Shown: positions 1 through 5,426, counted from the first letter of the stretch. The stretch is 7,065 bases of DNA from Candidatus Bathyarchaeota archaeon (GCA_029879825.1 JAOUPL010000057.1:1-7065); one strand, 5' to 3'. Numbers and translations are program-made. The notes: generated from the sequence alone by a model not told the origin.

Positions 1-439
1 GTATAAACCTCCAGTACCTTCTTAGTCTCCTCCCGATCAGGAACCTTTGGAAAAAGCCTGTTGACACCAGCAGAATCACGGCGGCAACCAAAGTTACTCC
101 TGTTCCCAGTTTCGGGAAGAACTGAGGGGGTCTACCCAATTGATGGGCGAAGTGAACTGAGATGAACAAAAAGGCAAGTAAATTGCCAAGTACGTGAATC
201 CCAATCAGCATTCTAACTCTTTTGGGGTTTCGTCGCTTAAGGATATAATATGCTGGTGTGAATAAAGCTATGAAGAGGGTCCCTGTCCAACTTAACCAGT
301 GATGAAACGGTTCGCCACCTATTGTAAAACGGAAATTTAACCAGCGATAATAAGAAGCGAGAAAGAAATAGACTGTAGCAAGGAGTATCAGCAGCGCAGA
401 CCAAAAATATAAATCCCTTAGACGTGTATTCCCTTTCAT
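1..439 (-). CDS. four-helix b-type-cytochrome / ferric-reductase-like membrane protein, C-terminus beyond the window
   Basis: This reading frame is open to the left edge, so only the first 146 residues are seen. Four hydrophobic segments are visible, at about residues 11-31, 49-67, 77-97 and 112-130, separated by short basic loops (KRRNPKRVR after the second), as expected of an integral membrane protein. His82 and His96 lie in the third segment with 13 residues between them. This H-x13-H spacing is used by haem-binding helices of ferric reductase/NOX and cytochrome b families. A HH pair (46-47) precedes segment two, and His99 follows. The visible end, RRYWRF, resembles the loop before the next haem helix in that superfamily, so the partner histidines are probably beyond the edge. 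I chose ATG 439 because GGAGG (449-453) lies 9 bases upstream. ATG 463, in the same frame, would add 8 residues. Haem binding is inferred; a membrane-protein call is firm. Confidence 0.7.
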   Translation of the reverse strand, partial: MKGNTRLRDLYFWSALLILLATVYFFLASYYRWLNFRFTIGGEPFHHWLSWTGTLFIALFTPAYYILKRRNPKRVRMLIGIHVLGNLLAFLFISVHFAHQLGRPPQFFPKLGTGVTLVAAVILLVSTGFFQRFLIGRRLRRYWRFI

Positions 440-490
440 CTCTTTGATCCTCCGTTCATCCATCAGAATAGCTCTTATTTATGAGTTATG

Positions 491-515
491 TGTGGGTAAA
501 ATTTAATCACCCACA
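491..515. promoter_or_regulatory. palindrome over the divergent promoter region of the membrane-protein and DUF4177-like genes
   Basis: TGTGGGT (491-497) and ACCCACA (509-515) form a perfect 7-bp inverted repeat around an 11-base AT-rich core containing AAATTTAA. That core can serve as a TATA-like box in both directions. It lies about 60-70 bases from both ATG 439 and ATG 576. A dimeric regulator here could control both genes. The TATA role and operator role are inferences. Confidence 0.4.
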
Positions 516-575
516 GACACAATTACGAAAAGCAAATATGAAGCCATTGCCAGACTCAGCCCAGAGGTGATTGAA

Positions 576-740
576 ATGAAGGAGTATGAGATCCTCTACG
601 ATACTGGCGAGGCTAGGAAGCTTGTAGCGCAGATCAATCGTATGGCAAAGGAAGGATGGCAAGCTAAATCTATAGGCGCTTTGGGGGCTCCCACTGGCAT
701 TCGTGCGGTCTACGTTTTGATGGAGCGCGAAGTTAGCTAG
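576..740 (+). CDS. small DUF4177-like protein (54 aa)
   Basis: ATG 576 is preceded at 5 bases by GAGGTGA (564-570), one of the best SD sequences in the window, and the frame ends at TAG 738-740. The 54-residue product starts MKEYEIL, has the helix plus EGW motif at 26-28 (MAKEGWQ) and ends in a strand YVLMER (46-51). This is the usual plan of DUF4177-type small proteins: an N-terminal strand with Tyr-Glu, an amphipathic helix, Glu-Gly-Trp, and a final strand ending in Glu-Arg. The biochemical role of the family is not known to me. The protein is soluble, with no signal peptide. It is divergent from the membrane-protein gene and stands alone on its strand. A longer open frame on the opposite strand (507-764) lacks family features and is treated as its shadow. 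Confidence 0.75.
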   Translation: MKEYEILYDTGEARKLVAQINRMAKEGWQAKSIGALGAPTGIRAVYVLMEREVS

Positions 741-777
741 GGCTCTTACTTTTTGGTACGTCATTCGCCCTAGAAAA

Positions 778-786
778 TGCGCGCGC
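778..786. repeat. GCGCGC element, copy 1
   Basis: TGCGCGCGC lies 37 bases after the stop of the DUF4177-like gene and overlaps the first base pairs of the hairpin at 785-806. It belongs to the GCGCGC family described in the findings. Confidence 0.6.
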
Positions 787-823
787 TATTCTTTACCAAA
801 GATAGCAACATTGTGAGAATGTT
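785..823 (+). other. two abutting hairpins in the spacer before the helicase gene
   Basis: The first hairpin (785-806) pairs GCTAT-CTTT with AAAG-ATAGC around a 3-base ACC loop, with a single bulged T at 790. The second (807-823) pairs AACATT with AATGTT around GTGAG and begins on the very next base. Together they could form a small structured RNA or the 3' end of the DUF4177-like transcript. No run of T follows directly, so a bacterial-type intrinsic terminator is not indicated. Confidence 0.4.
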
Positions 824-843
824 ATAGCGGTGCCAAATTGCTT

Positions 844-851
844 TGCGCGCG
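844..851. repeat. GCGCGC element, copy 2
   Basis: TGCGCGCG followed at once by TAAGAAG (852-858), near the AAAGAAGC pattern seen after other copies. It lies upstream of the helicase promoter. Confidence 0.6.
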
Positions 852-861
852 TAAGAAGATA

Positions 862-958
862 CAATGTGACTTTCGAGGAACATATTCCAAGCAGGTTGGT
901 TGTCGGTTTGCTAAACCTTTTTATATGAGGGTTGCTTTTTGGTGTGGTTGTCACATTG
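862..958 (+). promoter_or_regulatory. helicase promoter region with flanking 9-bp inverted repeats
   Basis: A box A-like TTTTTATAT lies at 918-926, giving an expected transcript start near 948-952 and a leader of about 90 bases. Immediately upstream is a 5-bp inverted repeat GGTTT-GCT-AAACC (905-917), over the position where the archaeal B-recognition element would sit. CAATGTGAC (862-870) and GTCACATTG (950-958) are perfect complements 79 bases apart, one on each side of the box and the second at the predicted start site. The TATA call is moderate; regulation through the repeats is inferred. Confidence 0.45.
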
Positions 959-1038
959 ATTCATGCCGGGATTAAAGAAGCTTTTGAAAGCTCTTGGAAA
1001 CTGCGTGTAAAATTTTTGTGACAGGAGAAATGAAACAT

Positions 1039-2301
1039 ATGCAAATACAATACTTTCGAGATTTGCCGTTAAGTTCAGAAGTTATGAAAGGCATCGAAGA
1101 GCTTGGATTCGACAATCTTTTCCCAATTCAGGCTCAAGCAATAAACCCATTACTTGAAGGTAAAGATGTCATTGGGCAGGCACAGACCGGAACGGGCAAG
1201 ACGGCGGCTTTCGGAATTCCGATGGTTGAACGGCTAAACCCAGAAATCAACAGGGTTCAAGGCTTAGTCTTAGAGCCAACACGTGAACTCGCCATACAGG
1301 TTGCAGACCACATAAGCCGATTTAGCCGATACTCAATGTTGAGGGTGTTGCCAGTTTACGGCGGAGAACCCGTCCAAAGACAAATCAGCGCACTTGAAGG
1401 AGGCGTCCACATTGTTGTTGGCACGCCAGGTCGAATAATAGACCATCTGGAACGAGGTACGCTGAATCTGTCATCGGTGAAGATTGTTGTTCTCGACGAA
1501 GCTGACAGAATGCTTGATATGGGATTCATAGATGACATAGAATACATACTCTCAAGAGTGCCAGCAAACAGGCAGACAAGCCTCTTCTCAGCAACAATAG
1601 ACCAGTCAGTAATGAATGTGTGTCATAGATACTTGAAGAAACCAGAAAAAATACTTGTAAGCAAAGACGAAATAGCCCTCACACAGATAAACCAGTACTA
1701 CCTGGTTGTAAACCCTAGAAACAAATTTGAAATTCTCTGCGGCATTCTGAACGAAAACCACATAGAAAGAGCTATAATATTCTGCAAGACACGGCAAGGA
1801 ACGAGCATGCTAGCAAACAGGCTGAGGATGCGAGGATATGACGCAAAGCCGTTGCATGCTGGTTTCACCCAAACACAAAGAGACTTTGTCAGCAACTCTT
1901 TCAGAAAAAGAAAACTAAAACTGCTTGTTGCAACCGATGTTGCTGCAAGAGGCTTAGACATCCAAGGAATAACCCACATAATAAACTATGACATCCCATT
2001 AGATGCGTTAGTTTATTTCCATAGAATAGGACGAACTGCCAGAATGGGGCGCGAGGGAACAGCCATAACACTTGTGGGCTACGGAGAAATGGAAGAATTA
2101 AGCCGAATAAAAGCTCTAACGAAAACTAAGATAGAAGAATTGGAAGGCGGTATTCACATATCGTACAGAGAACCCGGAGAGATTCATAAGACAATCTGCT
2201 CTGATTGCGGTCAAGAATGTGAAGTTCCGTTCAGACCTGATCCTAACAGGTTAGTTTACTGTCGAGACTGTTGGTCAAAGAGAAGAAGTTTCAGAAATTA
2301 G
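1039..2301 (+). CDS. DEAD-box ATP-dependent RNA helicase with C-terminal zinc ribbon
   Basis: All DEAD-box motifs are present (420-aa numbering): Q motif FPIQ (28-31), Walker A AQTGTGKT (48-55), PTRELA (80-85), GG (108-109), TPGR (129-132), DEAD (153-156), SAT (184-186), IIFCKTR (246-252), ATDVAARGLD (298-307) and HRIGRTAR (328-335). The enzyme should unwind short RNA duplexes with ATP in the cytoplasm, as CshA/DeaD/RhlE-type helicases do in RNA folding, ribosome assembly and decay. Minimal archaeal members stop soon after motif VI. Here about 60 residues follow, holding C387-x2-C390-x17-C408-x2-C411, a zinc-ribbon pattern that could bind RNA or a partner. For the start, GGAG (1024-1027) is 11 bases before ATG 1039 but only 2 before ATG 1030, and an in-frame TTG at 994 gives a longer N-terminus without homology. 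ATG 1039 fits the motif spacing best. The gene is monocistronic and converges with the radical-SAM gene. Confidence 0.96.
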   Translation: MQIQYFRDLPLSSEVMKGIEELGFDNLFPIQAQAINPLLEGKDVIGQAQTGTGKTAAFGIPMVERLNPEINRVQGLVLEPTRELAIQVADHISRFSRYSMLRVLPVYGGEPVQRQISALEGGVHIVVGTPGRIIDHLERGTLNLSSVKIVVLDEADRMLDMGFIDDIEYILSRVPANRQTSLFSATIDQSVMNVCHRYLKKPEKILVSKDEIALTQINQYYLVVNPRNKFEILCGILNENHIERAIIFCKTRQGTSMLANRLRMRGYDAKPLHAGFTQTQRDFVSNSFRKRKLKLLVATDVAARGLDIQGITHIINYDIPLDALVYFHRIGRTARMGREGTAITLVGYGEMEELSRIKALTKTKIEELEGGIHISYREPGEIHKTICSDCGQECEVPFRPDPNRLVYCRDCWSKRRSFRN

Positions 2302-2309
2302 TTTTCATG

Positions 2310-2315
2310 TGCGCA
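2310..2315. repeat. short TGCGCA element between two convergent stops
   Basis: The palindrome TGCGCA fills part of the 14-base gap between the helicase stop (2301) and the radical-SAM stop. On the minus strand it directly abuts TGA (2318-2316). Confidence 0.4.
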
Positions 2316-3059
2316 TCAAAATAGCAATTGATAAGGTATACCCTCTTTTTCAAATGCGTTGGCAAGCTCTATTTTCTTCTGGGTAAAGAAGTTGTTTGTC
2401 ATCGCATATTCCAACCTATGCCTTTTGTATGTCCGATCTGCGTAATTGTAGTTCATTTTGTCGATCAGCACGTAATCCGCTTTCCCGCCTAGCTGCGTCG
2501 CTAGACCTTCGGTCTTTGGTAGTAAGGGTGCTATCATCGCGAATGTTTTTACACCTGCAGAATGTAGTTTCCCTAACGTTTCAATCCTTTGTTCAACGGG
2601 TGGTGAATTCGGTTCAAAGATTTTCCTAATATTCTCGTCAGCTGTGGTGATTGTAAGTCCAACTTCAATCTTGTCAAATTTTCTGAGGGGTTCCACATCG
2701 CGCAACACAAGAGGAGACTTCGTCTGGACTGTAACAGGCCAGCCGTGCTTTAACAAAATTTCGAGACACCTTTTCGTCAGCTCATATTCTTTCTCGAGCG
2801 GTTGATAAGGGTCGCACACGCCACTTATCCAAACTACGCCCGGTCTTTTCTTTTTTATCTCACGTTGCAATAAACTTGCTGCATTAACTTTAACATCAAC
2901 GAATTTTCCCCACTCTTCCTTGTGATCAGTGAACCTCTTCATAAACCGTGCATAACAATAAGTGCAGCCGTGCTCGCAGCCAATGTAAGGATTAATCGTA
3001 TAATCAAAAACCTTCGATTTCGATAAGATAGTTTTTGCATAGACTTCTTCCACGATCAT
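2316..3059 (-). CDS. SPL-family (COG1533) radical SAM protein
   Basis: The 247-aa product has the radical SAM cluster motif C28-x3-C32-x2-C35 in CEHGCTYCYARF, which ligates a [4Fe-4S] cluster that cleaves S-adenosylmethionine. Other family landmarks follow in order: VWISGVCDPYQPLEKE (76-91), QTKSPLVLRD, EVGLTITTADE, a segment EPNSPP-VEQRIETL, and APLLP. This matches the archaeal and bacterial COG1533 proteins annotated as spore photoproduct lyase-like or Rv2578c-like, whose substrates are mostly unknown. True DNA-repair activity should not be assumed. Length is normal for the short form. The start is ATG 3059, and no strong SD precedes it. Only 28 bases separate it from the upstream DUF6125-like gene, so co-transcription and perhaps coupled translation are likely. 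Family assignment is firm; reaction unknown. Confidence 0.93.
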   Translation of the reverse strand: MIVEEVYAKTILSKSKVFDYTINPYIGCEHGCTYCYARFMKRFTDHKEEWGKFVDVKVNAASLLQREIKKKRPGVVWISGVCDPYQPLEKEYELTKRCLEILLKHGWPVTVQTKSPLVLRDVEPLRKFDKIEVGLTITTADENIRKIFEPNSPPVEQRIETLGKLHSAGVKTFAMIAPLLPKTEGLATQLGGKADYVLIDKMNYNYADRTYKRHRLEYAMTNNFFTQKKIELANAFEKEGIPYQLLF

Positions 3060-3077
3060 AAAAGGTCATCAACCGCT

Positions 3078-3085
3078 TGCGCGCA
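3078..3085. repeat. GCGCGC element, copy 3, in an intra-operon gap
   Basis: TGCGCGCA is a perfect 8-bp palindrome. On the minus strand it starts 2 bases after the TAA (3090-3088) of the DUF6125-like gene, inside the 28-base gap before the radical-SAM gene. Confidence 0.6.
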
Positions 3086-3087
3086 TC

Positions 3088-3603
3088 TTAGAAGTGGAGA
3101 AATATCGTTCTTCTACACTCTTTGCCTTGTGCTTTTAGGCATTTTCCGATAGGTGGTTCTAATTCGCATTCTACTCCAGCGGAGTCAATCCAGGAGCAGA
3201 TGCGTTCGAAGATTCCGCAGTCGTAGATTTTCTCCATCCCTACCCTTTTTACGCCTTCGTAGGCGAAGCACTTTTTCACTTGAGCCGTTATTCGGTTATC
3301 TCTCATGGCAATGTCGACGTCGATATGAGGAGGAACATACAGCTGCCACGCTGCTTTGAAGATCTCGAGGAATTGCTCCGGGCTTTCCACTTTTTCTATT
3401 CCCAGAGCCTTTACCAAGCGGAACCAGTCTGTTCTCCCTATGGATCTGCAGGTGCGCATGTTTAACTTGTTGGCTGCATCAGGCCCGAACTCCTCGGCGA
3501 CATGCCTGAACCAGTGTCCGTCGTGAGACATCCAGTTTCGCAGAAGAATATTTTCCCGATCCTCATGTGTTAGAGAATCTAGCAGCCTCTTTTTTTCCAC
3601 CAC
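3088..3603 (-). CDS. DUF6125-like cysteine-rich protein
   Basis: The 171-aa product begins with an acidic-basic helix, then LLRNWMSHDGHWF (20-32), VAEEFGPDAANKLN (35-48) and a helical region. The His-Asp-Gly-x-Trp-Phe stretch and the following Glu-Glu-x-Gly...Ala-Asn-x-x-Asn pattern recall DUF6125 and, more distantly, L-2-amino-thiazoline-4-carboxylic acid hydrolase-like proteins. This is from memory and moderately sure. Cysteines at 52, 112, 129, 136, 146, 155 and 163 concentrate in the last 60 residues (YDCGIFERICSW, GKCLKAQGKEC), suggesting a metal, Fe-S or haem-like site or disulphides. No membrane segment or signal peptide is seen. The start is GTG 3603, or the adjoining GTG 3600. GGTGA (3612-3608 on the minus strand) is 4 bases from the first and 7 from the second. 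It is the first gene of a two-gene operon with the radical-SAM protein. Confidence 0.8.
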   Translation of the reverse strand: MVEKKRLLDSLTHEDRENILLRNWMSHDGHWFRHVAEEFGPDAANKLNMRTCRSIGRTDWFRLVKALGIEKVESPEQFLEIFKAAWQLYVPPHIDVDIAMRDNRITAQVKKCFAYEGVKRVGMEKIYDCGIFERICSWIDSAGVECELEPPIGKCLKAQGKECRRTIFLHF

Positions 3604-3631
3604 GTCGTCACCTTTTCTAACTGGCTACTTA

Positions 3632-3668
3632 TGCGCGAATGCGCACTTAATTAAGTTGCGCGCGTGCA
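3632..3668. repeat. GCGCGC element cluster, copy 4
   Basis: Three units lie close together: TGCGCG (3632-3637), TGCGCA (3640-3645) and TGCGCGCG (3657-3664), the last continuing to TGCA (12 bases of strict pyrimidine-purine alternation, 3657-3668). AAAGAAGC follows at 3672-3679. The units flank the predicted promoter of the DUF6125 operon. Confidence 0.6.
3641..3661 (-). promoter_or_regulatory. palindromic promoter of the DUF6125-radical SAM operon
   Basis: ACTTAATTAAGT (3645-3656) is a perfect 12-bp palindrome. GCGC on both sides (3641-3644 and 3658-3661) extends it to about 20 bases with one extra T. Its TTAATTAA core is a plausible TATA box for the minus strand, predicting a start near 3624 and a leader of about 20 bases that includes the GGTGA SD. 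The symmetry suggests a dimeric regulator competing with TBP, which is an inference. Confidence 0.45.
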
Positions 3669-3829
3669 GACAAAGAAGCAGTAGACAAGTGTGCAGAAGT
3701 AAGCAACTCGTAGATCTCATTTTCAAGGAACTGACCCTGAAATCTGAAACTACGTGAAACTTGAAGCAATAACCTCACAATTTCGGTGGTTTGTTATAGT
3801 TTAACATCAATCTATGACGTATCTCACTT

Positions 3830-3856
3830 TGCGCGTATAAAGAAGCCTCTAAATAG
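3830..3856 (+). promoter_or_regulatory. promoter of the DUF5615 gene
   Basis: TATAAAG (3836-3842) overlaps a short GCGC element (TGCGCG 3830-3835) and runs into AAAGAAGC (3839-3846). It lies about 58 bases before the start codon, predicting a leader of about 30 bases. A second box-like TCTAAATAG (3848-3856) is an alternative that would give a very short leader. Confidence 0.4.
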
Positions 3857-3895
3857 ATGGGCATTTCAAAGTTAAGATGTAGTGAGGTGGGTTGA

Positions 3896-4180
3896 TTGAA
3901 GCTTCTGCTTGATGAAATGTACGCGGGTCTAAAAGAGTATTTTGAGATTCTGGGATGGGATGTGTTGACTGCGCAAGATTCAGGGTTGCGAGGGGCGAAA
4001 GACAAGGACATAGTGGAGTATGCAAAGAATAACAATTTGTTGCTTGTGACTCAGGATCAGAAACCAGCGGATCTGGCTGATCTCAAAGGAGTCAAATATG
4101 TGCTAATCTCCAACGCCATGATTGCTAAAATAGCCGAAGCCAAAATAAGAGAAAAATACCCAAACCTGAAACAGAAGTAG
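3896..4180 (+). CDS. DUF5615 PIN-like protein
   Basis: The start is TTG 3896, chosen because GAGGTGG (3884-3890) is 5 bases upstream and no in-frame ATG precedes the conserved MKLLLDE. The 94-aa product has the DUF5615/Mut7-C-like PIN fold pattern: a first strand ending in D6-E7, a strand WDVLTA (21-26), D36-x-D38 followed by I39-x-E41 (KDKDIVEYA), and a strand LLLVTQD with T52 and D54. These acidic residues form the putative metal-dependent nuclease site of PIN-like domains. Family members are usually annotated as toxins and are often paired with a DUF433 antitoxin. No such partner is seen: the spacer before it is gene-free and the next gene is a UspA protein. A solitary nuclease or RNA-processing role is therefore as likely as a toxin role. 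Cytoplasmic; nuclease activity is inferred. Confidence 0.88.
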   Translation: MKLLLDEMYAGLKEYFEILGWDVLTAQDSGLRGAKDKDIVEYAKNNNLLLVTQDQKPADLADLKGVKYVLISNAMIAKIAEAKIREKYPNLKQK

Positions 4181-4188
4181 CGCGCGCA
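4180..4188. repeat. GCGCGC element, copy 5, fused to the DUF5615 stop codon
   Basis: GCGCGCGCA begins on the last base of the TAG stop (4178-4180) and is followed by AAGCAG. This is the tightest link between the element and a stop codon in the window. Confidence 0.6.
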
Positions 4189-4194
4189 AAGCAG

Positions 4195-4252
4195 TCTGTT
4201 ACAAGTCCAGCATTCTCACTATGTTGTTCTTTTCAAAAATGAGTGTAACAGA
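4195..4252 (+). repeat. 9-bp inverted repeat with 40-base spacer downstream of DUF5615
   Basis: TCTGTTACA (4195-4203) and TGTAACAGA (4244-4252) are perfect complements. They could form a long-looped stem in the DUF5615 3' untranslated region, or be paired protein sites. TGTTAC recurs at 4327-4332 ahead of the UspA promoter, which favours protein binding. Confidence 0.35.
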
Positions 4253-4330
4253 AAAAGTGCGTATCTGCGTAAGGGTAGCCTAAGTATTTTACTCGAACTT
4301 CTCAAGCAATACGCGCATGTGCTGAATGTT

Positions 4331-4393
4331 ACTGTTATATCACAGTCACATATGCTTAAAACTCGCGAGCACAACATAAACAACTATGGGTGA
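4331..4393 (+). promoter_or_regulatory. UspA promoter, operator-like repeats and ribosome binding site
   Basis: A box A-like CTTAAAAC lies at 4355-4362, which predicts transcription starting close to 4385. GGTGA (4389-4393) stands 7 bases before ATG 4401 and decides the start, so the leader is about 15 bases. Two symmetrical sites flank the box: ACTGT-N6-ACAGT (4331-4346) just upstream and the 8-bp palindrome CTCGCGAG (4362-4369) just downstream. Both are well placed for a repressor or activator, though no regulator is identified. Confidence 0.45.
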
Positions 4394-4400
4394 AAATCAT

Positions 4401-5426
4401 ATGCAAAGCGATCAGATTTTCAAGAAGATTCTAGTTCCTACGGATAGTTCACTCCCTTCCCTTGTTGCCCAAGAGCTAACAGCTTTCATGGCCAAGAAAC
4501 TCAACTCAAAGGTGACTGTCCTGCACATAGTATCTCACGAACCCTTGACCCCTGCAGAAAGACACAGACATGTCCCTCATGGCTTCGGCCAATTCCCCGT
4601 CGAAACACATGTTTCGGCATCTCCTGCCACCTCTTTACCCGAATCGGTTGCCAGTGAGATCGCCAATTGGTATCACCAAAAAGGGTTGAAGGCCGTTGCT
4701 GATGCTGTAGCCCTCTTTAAAGAAGAAGGCATACCTGTAGATCAAAAACTTGTTGAGCATGTTGATCCAGCTGAAACCATAATAAAAGAGGCTCAAAAGG
4801 GAAACTACGATGTAATTGTTATGGGACACAGCGGGGAAGAAGAACAAGAGCCACACTTGGGAAGCGTAGCAGAAAAAGTGTCACGCCACGCTCAAACTTC
4901 CGTCCTAATTGCCAGAGAAAAGAGACAAATATCAAAAATACTGGTTCCGGTCGATGGCTCCGAAAACGCAGAAGAAGCCCTTCAACATGCCATCCTCCTA
5001 GCTAAAGAAACCGATGCCAAAATGACATTACTCTACGTCCAAGAGTCAGGCCTCTTTAAGTTAAGACCGAAAGTGACCAAAGAAATTGGAGCTCGCATCC
5101 TGTCCAACGCCGCTGATCAAATCGAAGGAATAAAACTAGACAAAAAGCTAGAATCAGGCGACCCCGCCAAGACAATCATTCAAACCGCAAACAAGGGAGA
5201 CTACGACATCATCGTGATGGGAAGCAGAGGCCTCGGCGCCATAGGACGATTTCTGCTGGGCAGCGTAAGCGACCATATCATCCACTATGCAAACCGTTCA
5301 GTTCTCATAGTCCGCGCGCGCACAAAGAAGCAAGCACGCAAAGAAGTCATTGGCGGCGCAAAAATGGCTCGGCATTCGCGTGGGCATCTTCCTCAAGAAG
5401 ACAAGCGCTATGGCGTAAAGCTCTAG
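4401..5426 (+). CDS. tandem-domain universal stress protein (UspA family)
   Basis: The 341-aa product contains two Usp domains, at about 7-172 and 178-305. Each starts with the signature strand (KKILVPTD, SKILVPVD) and ends with a VLIxR strand. Domain 2 carries the ATP-binding motif G-x2-G-x9-G-S in MGSRGLGAIGRFLLGS, so ATP binding is expected. Domain 1 has the related MGHSGEEEQEPHLGS, one residue short (x8) and acidic, so it may not bind nucleotide. Domain 1 also has a His/Pro-rich insertion of roughly 40 residues (about 45-85, PAERHRHVPHGFGQF). A basic 36-residue tail follows domain 2. Usp proteins are soluble stress and metabolic-state regulators; the partner is unknown. ATG 4401 is preferred because of GGTGA 7 bases upstream. 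ATG 4386, in frame, would add 5 residues and lies almost at the predicted transcript start. Confidence 0.93.
   Translation: MQSDQIFKKILVPTDSSLPSLVAQELTAFMAKKLNSKVTVLHIVSHEPLTPAERHRHVPHGFGQFPVETHVSASPATSLPESVASEIANWYHQKGLKAVADAVALFKEEGIPVDQKLVEHVDPAETIIKEAQKGNYDVIVMGHSGEEEQEPHLGSVAEKVSRHAQTSVLIAREKRQISKILVPVDGSENAEEALQHAILLAKETDAKMTLLYVQESGLFKLRPKVTKEIGARILSNAADQIEGIKLDKKLESGDPAKTIIQTANKGDYDIIVMGSRGLGAIGRFLLGSVSDHIIHYANRSVLIVRARTKKQARKEVIGGAKMARHSRGHLPQEDKRYGVKL
5313..5324. repeat. GCGCGC element, copy 6, inside the UspA tail
   Basis: CGCGCGCGCACA alternates strictly for 12 bases and is followed by AAAGAAGC (5324-5331). It falls where the Usp fold ends (after VLIVR) and encodes the first residues of the extra tail. 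Confidence 0.55.

Noticed and set aside
507..764. Minus-strand 85-residue open frame
   Set aside because: It is antisense to the DUF4177-like gene, which has a strong SD and family features; the 85-residue translation has neither.
918..922. GGTTTGCTAAACC plus TTTTT as an intrinsic terminator
   Set aside because: The stem is only 5 bp and the T run belongs to a better TATA-like box, so promoter use is more likely.
994..1038. TTG 994 as helicase start
   Set aside because: The added 15 residues are not helicase-like, and the GGAG at 1024-1027 would be inside the gene.
1356..1979. Three minus-strand open frames inside the helicase gene
   Set aside because: Each overlaps conserved helicase motifs in antisense and shows no family features or SD.
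3153..3465. Two plus-strand Arg/Ser-rich open frames inside the DUF6125-like gene
   Set aside because: They overlap each other and the conserved Cys region of the real gene on the other strand.
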